This document shows, in pieces, positions 1-10,440 of a stretch of DNA of 64,000 nucleotides. The stretch's first letter is position 1. Each line of letters opens with the position of its first letter. The notes under the pieces were generated by a model. That model was not told where the DNA came from, did no database searches, and saw only the letters and a program-made list of their open reading frames with translations. This stretch comes from Tubiluchus corallicola (lineage: Eukaryota > Priapulida > Priapulimorpha > Priapulimorphida > Tubiluchidae). The translations under genes and the position numbers were made by a program. Location of the stretch: the NCBI GenBank assembly GCA_030141605.1, contig JAQGDQ010000053.1, positions 622,001 through 686,000 of the forward strand, given 5' to 3'.

Positions 1-818
1 CTGTACATCGACAGTCATCTAGAAGTACTTCAAAGTCACCTAAACGTTCTAGCAAAGGAAAATCCTCTATGTCCCCGAAAAGGTCAGCGCCACTTCTCCA
101 AAAAAAGCAACAGATTCGTTCTGAAAGTGGATCTCCTCCTAAACAGAAAAAACAGGCAAAATATAGCAGTTCAGAATCTGACTCTCCTAAACATGGTAAG
201 GCTGTTAAAAAATATAGACTAGAAACTTCGGCTGCCCATCAAGAGCAAAATATTCGAAAACACACTCCAAAATCAGACTCTGAGTCTCCCCCTCCCTCTC
301 CTCCACGAAAAGTAGAAAAGGTAGCTAAGAAAAGCAAATTGCTATCAAAAACACTGTCTGCTTCTCCTGAACCTATAGTAAAACATAAAGGTAAATCTTT
401 AAATTCCATACCACCACCACCGCCCACAAGTGTCAAGCCAGAAAAAACAATAGAAAAGCCATTAAAACCAAAAAAGAAGAAAAAGAAAGTAGTTACCACC
501 ACTGAGAGCTCTAGTGAAGGTGATAATTCCATAGAAAAGAAGAAGAAAAAGAAAAAAAAGAAGAAGAAAAAGAAACATAAAAAACACAAGCATCTCAAAG
601 ATAAAGATGAGCAGTATGTCTTACCACCACCTGGCACAAATTTGGATGACTTGGAAAAAGCTCTCCGTGAGCGTGCATTACAATCACTGCAGAGTAAAAG
701 TCAAGCTACAACTCTCGAAGAATTTGAAGCTCAGTTAAGGCAACGTGATGAGGAAGAGCGAATGCTTCGCGAGATGGCATTGAAAACGATGCACTCAGAA
801 AAAGATGCTTCTCCTTAA
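1..818 (+). CDS. C-terminal coding part of a Ser/Lys-rich RS-like nuclear protein (5' end outside window)
   Basis: Open from position 3 to the TAA at 816-818; the first internal Met is at 69, but the frame stays open to the window edge, so this is most likely the 3' part of a larger gene. The protein is low-complexity: many SP dipeptides and RSxS pieces, a Pro run near 412-425, and two lysine-rich blocks, the larger at about 535-595 with more than a dozen Lys before HKKHKH. The last 60 residues differ: a charged, helix-prone tail with two similar short motifs, LRERALQSL and LREMALKTM. Such composition is typical of nuclear-speckle and pre-mRNA-processing proteins, and short LRxxAL-type helices occur in several RNA-processing scaffolds. 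I do not recognise the specific orthologue; a nuclear RNA-processing role is inferred from composition only. A splice acceptor within the first 70 bases (for example the acag at 11-14) cannot be excluded, so the true exon start is uncertain. Confidence 0.75.
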   Translation, partial: VHRQSSRSTSKSPKRSSKGKSSMSPKRSAPLLQKKQQIRSESGSPPKQKKQAKYSSSESDSPKHGKAVKKYRLETSAAHQEQNIRKHTPKSDSESPPPSPPRKVEKVAKKSKLLSKTLSASPEPIVKHKGKSLNSIPPPPPTSVKPEKTIEKPLKPKKKKKKVVTTTESSSEGDNSIEKKKKKKKKKKKKKHKKHKHLKDKDEQYVLPPPGTNLDDLEKALRERALQSLQSKSQATTLEEFEAQLRQRDEEERMLREMALKTMHSEKDASP

Positions 819-1560
819 AGCCTTGCTCTTTTCTGTTCATTTTTTATTCCGTATTCCTAAGCAGCATTAGTTATTTTGATACCTGAAACTTGAAGGCCAC
901 ATCATAATGGTTTAATAAATATAGCAAGCAACCGAGGAATTAATTTTGCAATAATGTTGGCACTAGTGCAGTATTTTGTTATGAAAATGTAAAACTGCTT
1001 CTATGTTAAAATAATATTCGCAGTCATAATAAATTGGAAGGAATTAAGCTAGTGAAAACTGTAATTAATACTGCTGTTATTTTTTTCATTTGCTTCCAAG
1101 TTTTTTCCAGTAGTTTCTGCAAGCTTGAAAGCTTGGAAGGATTGCTTGAAAGCTGCATATATGGAGAGTGTTACTGCAAACTCACATGATCGGTGACATT
1201 AATGTTTGATTACATTAAGGCATTGTTACACAACACTTCTGTTTTATAATTTATACAAATTTCATTACAGCATTTCACTGCACCTTTGATTTATTACTTG
1301 TACGCATAGGATTTTATGTATTCGTGTGGAATTTTTCAACCAATATATAAATATTTATGTACTGAACTTCTGAATTTTTTAGTGTTCTAGTGCAAACACT
1401 GGCAAGATGCTTAACACAGTTTGTTTTGTATGAGTAGCATTCCTAGAACGTGTTGATGTTCAAAATTTTCCTTAGTTTGTGCAGTTATTATGCATTATTA
1501 ATTATAGTGAAATGCATTTCTTCATAAAAAATAAATTTGTTTGAAATTCATTTCTACTTT
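819..1560 (+). other. 3' UTR of the RS-like gene with several poly(A) signals
   Basis: The AT-rich, non-coding stretch after the stop at 818 contains AATAAA hexamers at 914-919, 1028-1033 and 1530-1535. Any of them could end the transcript; the last would give a 3' UTR of about 0.7 kb. The extent is inferred from these hexamers only. Confidence 0.5.
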
Positions 1561-4289
1561 ATTCTTAGACACTTTGCATATGTGCTTGTTTTTGTTTACA
1601 GTCATTTTAAAAACTTCATTTTCTCTTGCAGGAAACGTAAATGCACATTTACTGTTGTCTGTGTATTACACTTCCGGGCTATACAGTAATTCGTTCAAAC
1701 TGATTATTTAGGTAAGACAAAAACACAGATTCATCAGTATGATATTTTCTAACACAGACATTCTGTATGATGATAATATGCAGCTACTCTTTTATTAAAG
1801 CCCATACATCCAAGTTGAATTTATTTTTGTCTCATTTGAAATGTCAATTAGTGGTTCATGATATGGACTTTATAACAGTAGTTTCAAACCACTTACTTCC
1901 ATAAGGAAATAAACACTGGAAATGTAAAGTCGTGCTTAGTTAAGTGCGGCTTAATACAAAAGTCATTCAAATTTATCGATTACTTAGACAAATAAATGGG
2001 ATCAGGTTTGTGAAACAATAATGTACAACCCTGGGTTATCGTCCACTAGGATAATACAAACTGATGTAGATTACCCAAATCTGCATCTGTTTTGTGTCTA
2101 ATCCATCTTGGAATGTATCATTAAAAAGATTCATTATACATGGATGGGTAATGACACAAAAGAATATTATAAAGTACAGCCCTGGATTGTGAATAACTTG
2201 GGCAACACTTTGATTTTCTGTGATTTTAAAGCCTTGATAGATTTGCAGAGAGATACTGGCTGAGTGATTGGACATAGTGCACTAAGCCACTTGCAGGAGC
2301 AGTACCAATCCTGGAAGGAAACGACTACAGAACTCTGATTGAAAGACCAGTAACTACCAACAGAAAATGTTTGCTTTGCTGTCATGATGACTAGTAAGCT
2401 CCATTTGCTGCAAAGGCAATGAGTGACTTGGTATTGTCTTATGCTTATAATCCTAAGTGTATATTGCTCATGGAATACTGCAGTTGTGGTATACGTACAG
2501 GTAATGCAATTACAATGTGCTGGAATGGCATTTACATTGTGCTTAGTACTTAACAGCAAGCTGCTTACTGTAACACTTTGCTTCTGTATGGTTTGTAATT
2601 TGTCACAGATTTCTTATGTAAGGTTTAATTTATTTACGAAATTATCACTGTTTTCAGATATAAACTGTTAAAACTGACTTGAGCCAAAATACTGCTATCT
2701 ATATTTCTGATTTATGAGGTTAGCTGAATGTTCCAATGATCATGGCACATGCTGCGAAGATAGGGAATGCCAACTCAGCAAATGGCTTGTCGCTCCCAGC
2801 ATTCAATACTTGCTCTGGGTAACATTGTATGTTACTGGGTGCATACTGGGTAACAGTATGGGCTGCCATACTGATTCTGGCAGTTTAACTCATCGAGGGA
2901 GGATGTATGCCAACCAAACATGACTGATACCTCTGCTTTTTAACTACTCGTCTTAGAGGGTTAGCCTTAATAATGAGCTAGATTCTGGTCAAACAGCAAG
3001 ACTAAAGTAGGCCTTGCTGTTCAGTGCCAAATTCTGGCTTGTAAGCTACCGAAACTTTAAAAAAAAGAATGACAGAAGCTAATTGTTTTTTAGTTCGTTC
3101 AATCTGTGAAAAATAAGTGAGACTGAAGAACTGTACTTTGTTCACATTGGCTCTCTCACTTTGGTTCTACTCTTGCATCATGTAAATGTTTTCTTTTGCT
3201 TCCCGTGGTTTAGTTACCTCCGTTTAACAGTTTAAACTAATGCAACAGCCAAAGAAAAAACGGTTGCCCACAGTCTTACAGATTAAACTGGCACCAGCTT
3301 ATAACACTCTCCATCAACAGATGTGCATAATATCTTGATCAGCATTAGTGTCATCTGCTAAGTGGCATTAAAAATAATCTGACTCTAGTGACCCTAGATT
3401 ACATTGCTACTTGGGGCAAAGTCTTTGAGTTTTTTAATTAAGTTTGATGCATATTGCTGTGTTTTCAGAAGCTACATGAAAGTGAATAAAATGTTGTCAA
3501 ACAGCATAAGGCTCTTCTGTATTCCTCGCTGATCTATCTAGACTCTAGAGTTATGTATATTACTTGAAAATGTGATAACTGCCATTTTGATTTTGACATA
3601 ATTTAAAATATATTTGTTATTATGCTAAAATATATTAAAAAAGTAATGTGCACATAGCAATTGTTGGCGTACATAATAATAACTTCATCCAGTTTACCAT
3701 TGAATAGTTTTGCCAAGTCTGAAAATTCTAAATTAGTCCTTAAGACGCTAAAAAAATTCAGCATGCATATAATTGTAACAGTTATGGTAACACAGTACAA
3801 TAGCTTAATATCAAATGAAATTAAGTTATTAATGTGTTATTAACGTGAAATAAGCTAAATGGACAATAGCTACCTGTGTAACTAACCTTGGTGAGATATC
3901 TGTAAGAGAATGTCTGACACTGTCTGTCTTTCATTATGATATTCCTCTTGTGTGAACAATGTGAATTATTGGATTAGTTGTTAGGGAAGTAACTCTATTA
4001 AGTGATTTATTTCACCATTTCACTGGTCTTGTTCTTGTTCATGACATACCTTCATTGCGAGGCAAACAATACATATTCCAAATTTTAACAAAAAATTGTG
4101 TCTATGACAACAACTCATGTCATGTCTATGACAACTTATTACCATCATTTCAGGAGCAGTACGTAAAAAAGAACTACGTACTCCAAGTCTGGGGATCTTG
4201 ATATGCATGCCATCGTGCAGTGTCCATTGTCCGTTTGCAATTTGAGTATACATGAAACACTTGGAGTAGCATTGAGATTTTTAGTGTTC
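1561..4289. other. Intergenic, no supported gene
   Basis: Only short ORFs without recognisable motifs, domains or phase-compatible splice structure. I see no clear repeat. Confidence 0.5.
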
Positions 4290-5350
4290 AGTAACTTTGG
4301 GACAAAATGACAGTCAGGTTAAAAGGACATATCCAGAACAAGTGTAAACACATACAAACCTCAGCAGCTACTCAGCAATGGTGGGCTTAGTGGTAGAATC
4401 TGAGTCATTTCAACACAACACTTTTGAGTTATGTGTCACCTATTGAGAACCCAACATTAACAAAAATATTTTACCCTCTCGCCAGGGGAAGGGAGGGTGG
4501 ATTGAGGATTTCAGCAATTTCAATATTAAAGTGTTATAAAGGCAGGGATTGCTCCTCAGAATGCCAGAATTAATGTAGATATTAGGCAACTAGTGACAAT
4601 TTTTGGTAATGGCCTGCGATGCTTTTGCAATTAAAGAATTTAATGCAAGGCACTAGTGTGGCCTATTAGCTAGTGACAATCTAATATTGACAAAATTATT
4701 TCAACCCCTCCCAAGGGCGGGTCCAGAATTCTAACAATTTAACTATAGTGTTGTAAAGGCAGGATTTGTCCTGCGAAGTGTCAGGTGCAGCTGTTAGGTG
4801 ATGGGTGACACCTTTCTGGCGATGGCTTGCATGATCATTCCCCAGGGGGTATCATTCCTACAGGGAGGATCCAGGATGGCGAGTACAGTTGGAAGAAATC
4901 AAGTCAGCTCAACGTGACATTTTAGTTATGTGTCAAATATTGACAATCCAAGATTGACAACAGTATTTTAAGGGAATGAAGAGTGAGCAATTTCATTTGA
5001 GTGTCATAAAGGCAAGTTTTGTCTCCCCCTCCCCCAAGATGACAACTGTTCGGCAGTGGCTTGAAATAACCTTTCCTCCCCTCTTAAGGGGGCAATGAGG
5101 ATCCAAGATGGTAGGTATAGTGGGAACATTTTTGTCGGCTCAATGTGAGGAATAGAGTGGCCAGTCACCTACTGGCAAAAATACTTTAGCCCCCTTAACC
5201 AGAGAGAATGGAACAAGGATTCTAACAATTGCAACTATAGCGTCGTAAAGGGCGGTTTTGTCCTGCAAAATGTCACGTGTAGCCGCTAGTTGATAGTAAG
5301 AACTTTGGGCTATGACGTTCAATGGCCCAATAGACAATCGTAGCCTATGC
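4290..5350. repeat. Degenerate tandem repeat, about 235 bp x 4
   Basis: Four diverged units share the same order of words: a TATTGAC or TTGACAA-like stretch, an AATATTTTA-like stretch, a pyrimidine-rich block, AACAATTTNAACTATAGTG or equivalent, then TAAAGGCAGG with a TTGTCC tail. The TAAAGGC-like anchors fall at about 4538, 4755, 5008 and 5247, giving spacings of 217, 253 and 239. Variable spacing and divergence suggest an old minisatellite or head-to-tail copies of a transposon fragment. Confidence 0.7.
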
Positions 5351-6959
5351 ACGTCTATATACTAAAATCTGTCCCCTAACTGGTACTGCAAGCTAACACA
5401 GTTCCTTTGCTAATTTTTTACAGTTTTTGAATACCTAACTTGCGGTTGTATTGACTCACTAACTGACTCACATTACTGTTACCTTGAAATTAGTTGACTC
5501 ATTTACATGTATTTAAATCGTCAAGATCCTCAAGATGTCAAGCATGAGAGCCAGGGGACCTACAGCATCACTGATGCTCTGATTTAATATTGTGACGTCA
5601 CTAGCGCACTATTGCGGAAAAATTGTTGGAACTCGAAAGAAGGGCATCATCCGAAAAATAGAATGTTACTAACGTTTTGTACATTTCACAAATACGTGCA
5701 AGCAAAACGCACGTGCGTGCCTGCGCGTGTGCGGCAAGCGAGTAACCCAATGCTTGGCATTCCTGACTTGCAATTTCAAAGAATAAACAGAAACGTGCAC
5801 AGTCAACGGCTTTTATGCTGCAATAGAGAAAGTTGTCGTTCCTGATGTATTTCCAGTCCTAAGTGATCAACAGAACGTTTTATATCGAAATGAAAAAATT
5901 TGGTATATGAAAACATGATTATCATGTGACCGCACTCAGTGAGTGTTAGCCAAACTGAAGACGATTTTGAAGACTTTTGAACGCTTAATCAACTGAACGT
6001 AGGCAGTTTGATTCATACTGTTCACGCTATTACAACAATTCAAGTTTGCCGCGAAATCAGAAGCAGGAAAACATTGAGTGGTAAAATTCATCGCGTGACT
6101 GCTATTTTGATTCCGAGCAGAACATGTTGATGCTCAAAACTTCGGTCAAAGTGAAATTTTTTTATGATGTGAACCGTGAGACGACTGTGTGTGAACATGG
6201 TTTAGCCCATCACTAACGTACGCCTGATCATTAAAACACGCTCAGCATTAGTAAGAAAATGTAATTAACGTATCTTCTACATGTGATGTTAAAAGGGAAG
6301 AAACGGGAATTTTCATAGTATATCCCAAAGAACTTTCTGTACAGAGATCTTATTTATGTTAGTTTTACCTTTTTGAAAGATTTGTGTAATTGGAAAAGGA
6401 AATTTATAACTTTAAAATTATTCGTACCTCCTGGCAAAACGGGAGTGCATCGCCATTCCAGTGTGCACAAATGATTTACCAAAAAAAAACACGTTATTGA
6501 TCTTATTGACAATATAAGGTAATCTAAACTTCTGTTTGGTTACTTGGTTAGCGAAGATTGCGTTACAAATGCACTGATTTTTTTTTCAAATTTTAGACAA
6601 TTTTAAACTTGTTTCTAATGAGCCATCGTGAGAGTGGCTGCGCCTGACGATCATCACCGGAGTTTAAATTTACAAGTTTTATACAACATTACATTCTGTC
6701 GCAAGCTCTGTAGGCAATAAGACGGCAGTGACTGCCAAAGTTTTATTTAGCAGAGTGAAGAGTGTTGTCTTATGAAACTTATATGCGATTACTGTGTAGT
6801 GTAAAGTCGTGTAGGCCTCGAAATTCTTACAAAAAGTTCAAATTTAAGAAGGTAAGGAGTTGGTACGCAGCCCTTCTGTCACAGTCCATAGTAGCTCATT
6901 AGGCTGGTGGCTTAGGAATTAGGTAGGTGATTAATGAAAGCACTCTAAATTTCGTGTAT
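5351..6959. other. Intergenic, no supported gene; small CpG-rich patch
   Basis: No coding signal. A patch at 5695-5755 is richer in CpG and CACGTG-like words than its AT-rich surroundings. No ORF or promoter architecture can be tied to it. Confidence 0.4.
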
Positions 6960-8175
6960 TTTAGTACTTAAGCTGACCCACTGAAATAATTGACTAGTTG
7001 ACCGATTAACTATCTAATTAATTAACTCTGATTTGTTGACTGGTCATTATACCGTTCATACGTTTCAATGACTCGGTGACTTCAGCGATGGCATACTGGC
7101 CAATCGAATGATTTATTGACCAACTGATTGATAGGTTAAGTCATTGGCTGTCTGTCTAGTAGATGCCAACTCACTAATACTGTACGGCCAGGGACCCGAT
7201 GAAAAAATTATTCTATTTATCAGTTTCCTGTTCTACTCACTGCAAACCAACCTTTTGTTTGCTTGTCAATTTCACTCGTTAAGGCAACTCTTCACTAGTT
7301 GGCTTAACGACTAAATGACTGACTGACTAAATTAATCACTCACTGAGTAAGTGAATAACTGAAGACGGATTGACTGTCAGAAATGACTGATTGGGCATCT
7401 CAGTTATCTATTTACTGCTCGACTAGTTTCATTGACTAACAGCTCAAGTCACTGACTTACTAACTGATTAACGCATGTGATCCATTGTCTTTGTTACTCA
7501 TTAACTGATGCCTGATTAACTTTACTGACTAGTTAATCAGCTGATACTGCATGACTGACTACTTCACTAACTTACCGAATTCAACTAATGTTCAGTTTTA
7601 CTAGTTATTTCAACTTGATAGATTTCTGAAGATATCTAGGTCTTGAAGTCTTCCATAGATTATGGATTTATAACTTCTGCGTTTATAGTATTATTACACA
7701 GTAGTAGATTATTATTTTATGAAATACCTAGGGCAGGCCGCTGGTGTACTAGTCACTATCAAAATCCGTTTATTTTGCGTCAATTTACATGACATACAAA
7801 GCAACTGTTCGTCGACTAAAATAAATTACACTTGAAGATACACATGCAACAAGCGTACGTTTGATAGAGAAAAAATGTAATTTCCTGTCTCAATTATAAA
7901 AACACCAATTTTTCGCAGTAACAGTAATCATTTAATTAGGCCAGTTAATCGGTTTGTCAGTCAGTCAACTATTCAAGTCTTTTAGTAGTTACCTAAGGGG
8001 ATGAGTCAGTGAATAGACAAGTACAACAGTTTGTCAGTTAGTTAATGAATTTGTCACACAATATAAAAATGTGACAGCCAAACATCAGTGAGTTATTTAG
8101 TTAGGCACACTTCTATACGCCAGCTTCTCAGTGAACCTGTCATACAGTCCATCAGTCAAATTGTTATTCGTTCAT
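6960..8175. repeat. Cryptic simple repeat tract of TGACT / TTAACT words
   Basis: From about 6960 to 7620 the + strand is saturated with ACTGACT, TTAACTGA, GACTAGTT and CACTAACT-like words without a fixed period. From about 7930 to 8175 the complementary words (CAGTCAGTC, AGTTAGTTA, GTCAGT) dominate instead. The two halves could pair imperfectly as a very large inverted repeat around an AT-rich centre. No coding potential is visible. Confidence 0.6.
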
Positions 8176-10350
8176 TCTGTTATTACTCTGCCTTTAATAT
8201 CTCGTGGTCTAGGAAAATGCTTTCTGTTGTCTTAAATATATATCTGATACAGGTTTTTCTAGCGGTCTAGTTAATTTAGAAAAATTATTTCCAAGTAATC
8301 TAGTGAAAATTCACACTAGCTCCGCTTTTACTAATTTTTATCATGACGTCCTGAAACTCCAGCTGACCAGCGCGATTTTATAGACAGTATAGTTTTCCAG
8401 GTACTGAAAGGACTATTCTCGAGATGAAATGAAATTTAGCTTAATTTTAGCCTTGTGCAGATATCGGCACTCGTATACACGTGGAATCGGTAGTCAGATT
8501 AGATGACTTAGTGTCTTGAACCGATCACTCTACGCAGCCCTGGGAGCTCTAAGAATCACGACGACGAGCAACACAGAGAAGGTGATGTAGGAACCGAAAG
8601 TGGCCTTACGTCGATCGGTGGTTGTAAATGAAATAAACCCACGATGCTACCCAAACCGCCAAGACCCAAGAACGAGAGGGCCTTGGTTCTCTATTATTTC
8701 TCTACCGCCCTAGGAAGGGAGGGATAAAAAAATCGAAGCCTGCGGCGAAAGTTTCGTCACTGAGTCACATTCACTAAGTCCACAGTGCGGCTCAATTTAT
8801 TTCACAAAGTACGTCCGTCCGAATCCCTGCTGAGCTCGAACTGTCGACTGCACGACTTCAGGCACGCATAATACAGCGTCCACCTGCTCCGGTTTCATAA
8901 TGCTAAAACAGCTTCAACACGAGTCGATGTTTTGCAATATCTGGGGACGTTCTACTGCATGATGTCTGCATGGAAACTATAGTGGCTGTCATGCGGCTGT
9001 TATAAAACTAGCAAGAATCATTACATATACAATAGTAGTCATAGATTATAGCAACTATAACCACGGCCTTATTCTGCTGTCGTGAACCAGTAATATTAAT
9101 GATAAAAATGTAACCGGTTTTTATTTACGGTAGTCCGGGTTTAGCTATAACATCTAGGACTTGGTATGAAACATGCACTTACTTTTTGTCAGTGAAATGA
9201 CGTTTTCTATCGTTTTTTATACTAGCTGACTAAAACTAATCAGAAATAGAGTAATCTCCACTTCTTTAAGCATTCAAGCCCTTTTGCTACGGTACTTCAT
9301 GAAGTGTATCACAAAAAATACAAACTAGCAATTGGCATACCGACAATGAAAAACGTGAAATAATTTTTTCGTGTTTTTACGACCGAGATCTGTCTGTGAT
9401 CATGCGCATGTTTGACAATTTTTTTGTAGATAGCACAGCTTAGGGTGTTTATTAGCAGGGTGTACAATATTAGCTTAAGTTAATTGTAAGAAAGCCTTTC
9501 ACCTGAGCATGAACTGCGTGTTCTTATTGATCAAAATGTTGTCAAGCATCATTTTGTTTATGAAAGCAAGCAAAGCAACTTTCCCTGCGCAGCTCTTCGT
9601 GGAACAAAGGAGAGAAAATTACATTTTATTGCAATTTAAGCCTGTAGCAGTGTCGTTTTCACTGAAAAGAGATCCCCGAGCGAATCGCGCAGATCTTCTC
9701 CATAAAATAATAACATTGATGTCCCTGGGAGGTGACCTTATCGACAATAAGTTTTTTATCACCGTTTTCACTAACTTAATTGTCTCATTAATATTTGTGT
9801 GCGACAGTTTTCAGCCAATTAAAATAAATTGTCAAATTAATTTATAGGCGGGAACGTTCAGATACTGAATTAAATCAGTGACGGCCAGGAACAGCTATGC
9901 TGTTGCACAATACAGCTGTAGTTCTAATCAATTTCGTTATTAGTTATAATAAACGTCAGACGAACTGCTTCGTGATGAATGGAAGCTCTCATGTGCAGCA
10001 CTCTCCCTGCTTCACATACATTATCGGTTTCGTATATGTCAACACGAAAAACTATACAACACGCAGCAGGTCCTGTGAAAATCTAATGCGTGCATAAAAA
10101 TAGCAAAACGCATCTTCCCTATGACTAAAACATTGTAGTAGAACAACATCGCGCTATCAAGGTGTACGGCTTATGTGCAGAAAATGCATTCTGAAATGTG
10201 AAGCTTGCATTTTAAACCGAATTGTGTTTAATGTAACCTTTTTGCAAGGTTTGCAACCCTTTCTTTAGAGTACTTTCACTTGCTTCTTCCCGCCTTATTA
10301 CTTAGATTCGTATATTGCCTAATGTGTAATAAAAAAACAACATTGTGCGT
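8176..10350. other. Intergenic with a CpG-rich segment at about 8460-8900
   Basis: About 440 bp (8460-8900) is GC- and CpG-richer than its flanks. It could be an isolated promoter or distal 5' exon, but no ORF, start context or splice donor leads to a recognisable protein. A 112-codon ORF at 9509-9847 has no recognisable motif and ordinary AT-rich composition; I do not call it a gene. Confidence 0.35.
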
Positions 10351-10360
10351 GCGAGAATGA

Positions 10361-10440
10361 GGTGTGTGTGTCTGTGTGCGTGGGCGCGCGCGCGCGCGTG
10401 AGTGCGTGTGTACGTGTGTGAAAATGAGGGTGTGTGCGTT
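10361..10440. repeat. GT/GC microsatellite with an uninterrupted (GC)n core
   Basis: Alternating purine-pyrimidine tract: GTGTGTGTG, then a GC alternation at 10384-10398, then GTGTGTACGTGTGTG. A tract of this kind is a good Z-DNA former. Confidence 0.9.

Noticed and set aside
239-637. Minus-strand ORF of 132 codons with poly-Phe
   Set aside because: It is the antisense of the lysine-rich block of the RS-like gene; poly-Phe is simply the complement of AAA/AAG runs.
9509-9847. 112-codon ORF
   Set aside because: No recognisable motif; hydrophobic composition expected from AT-rich chance reading.
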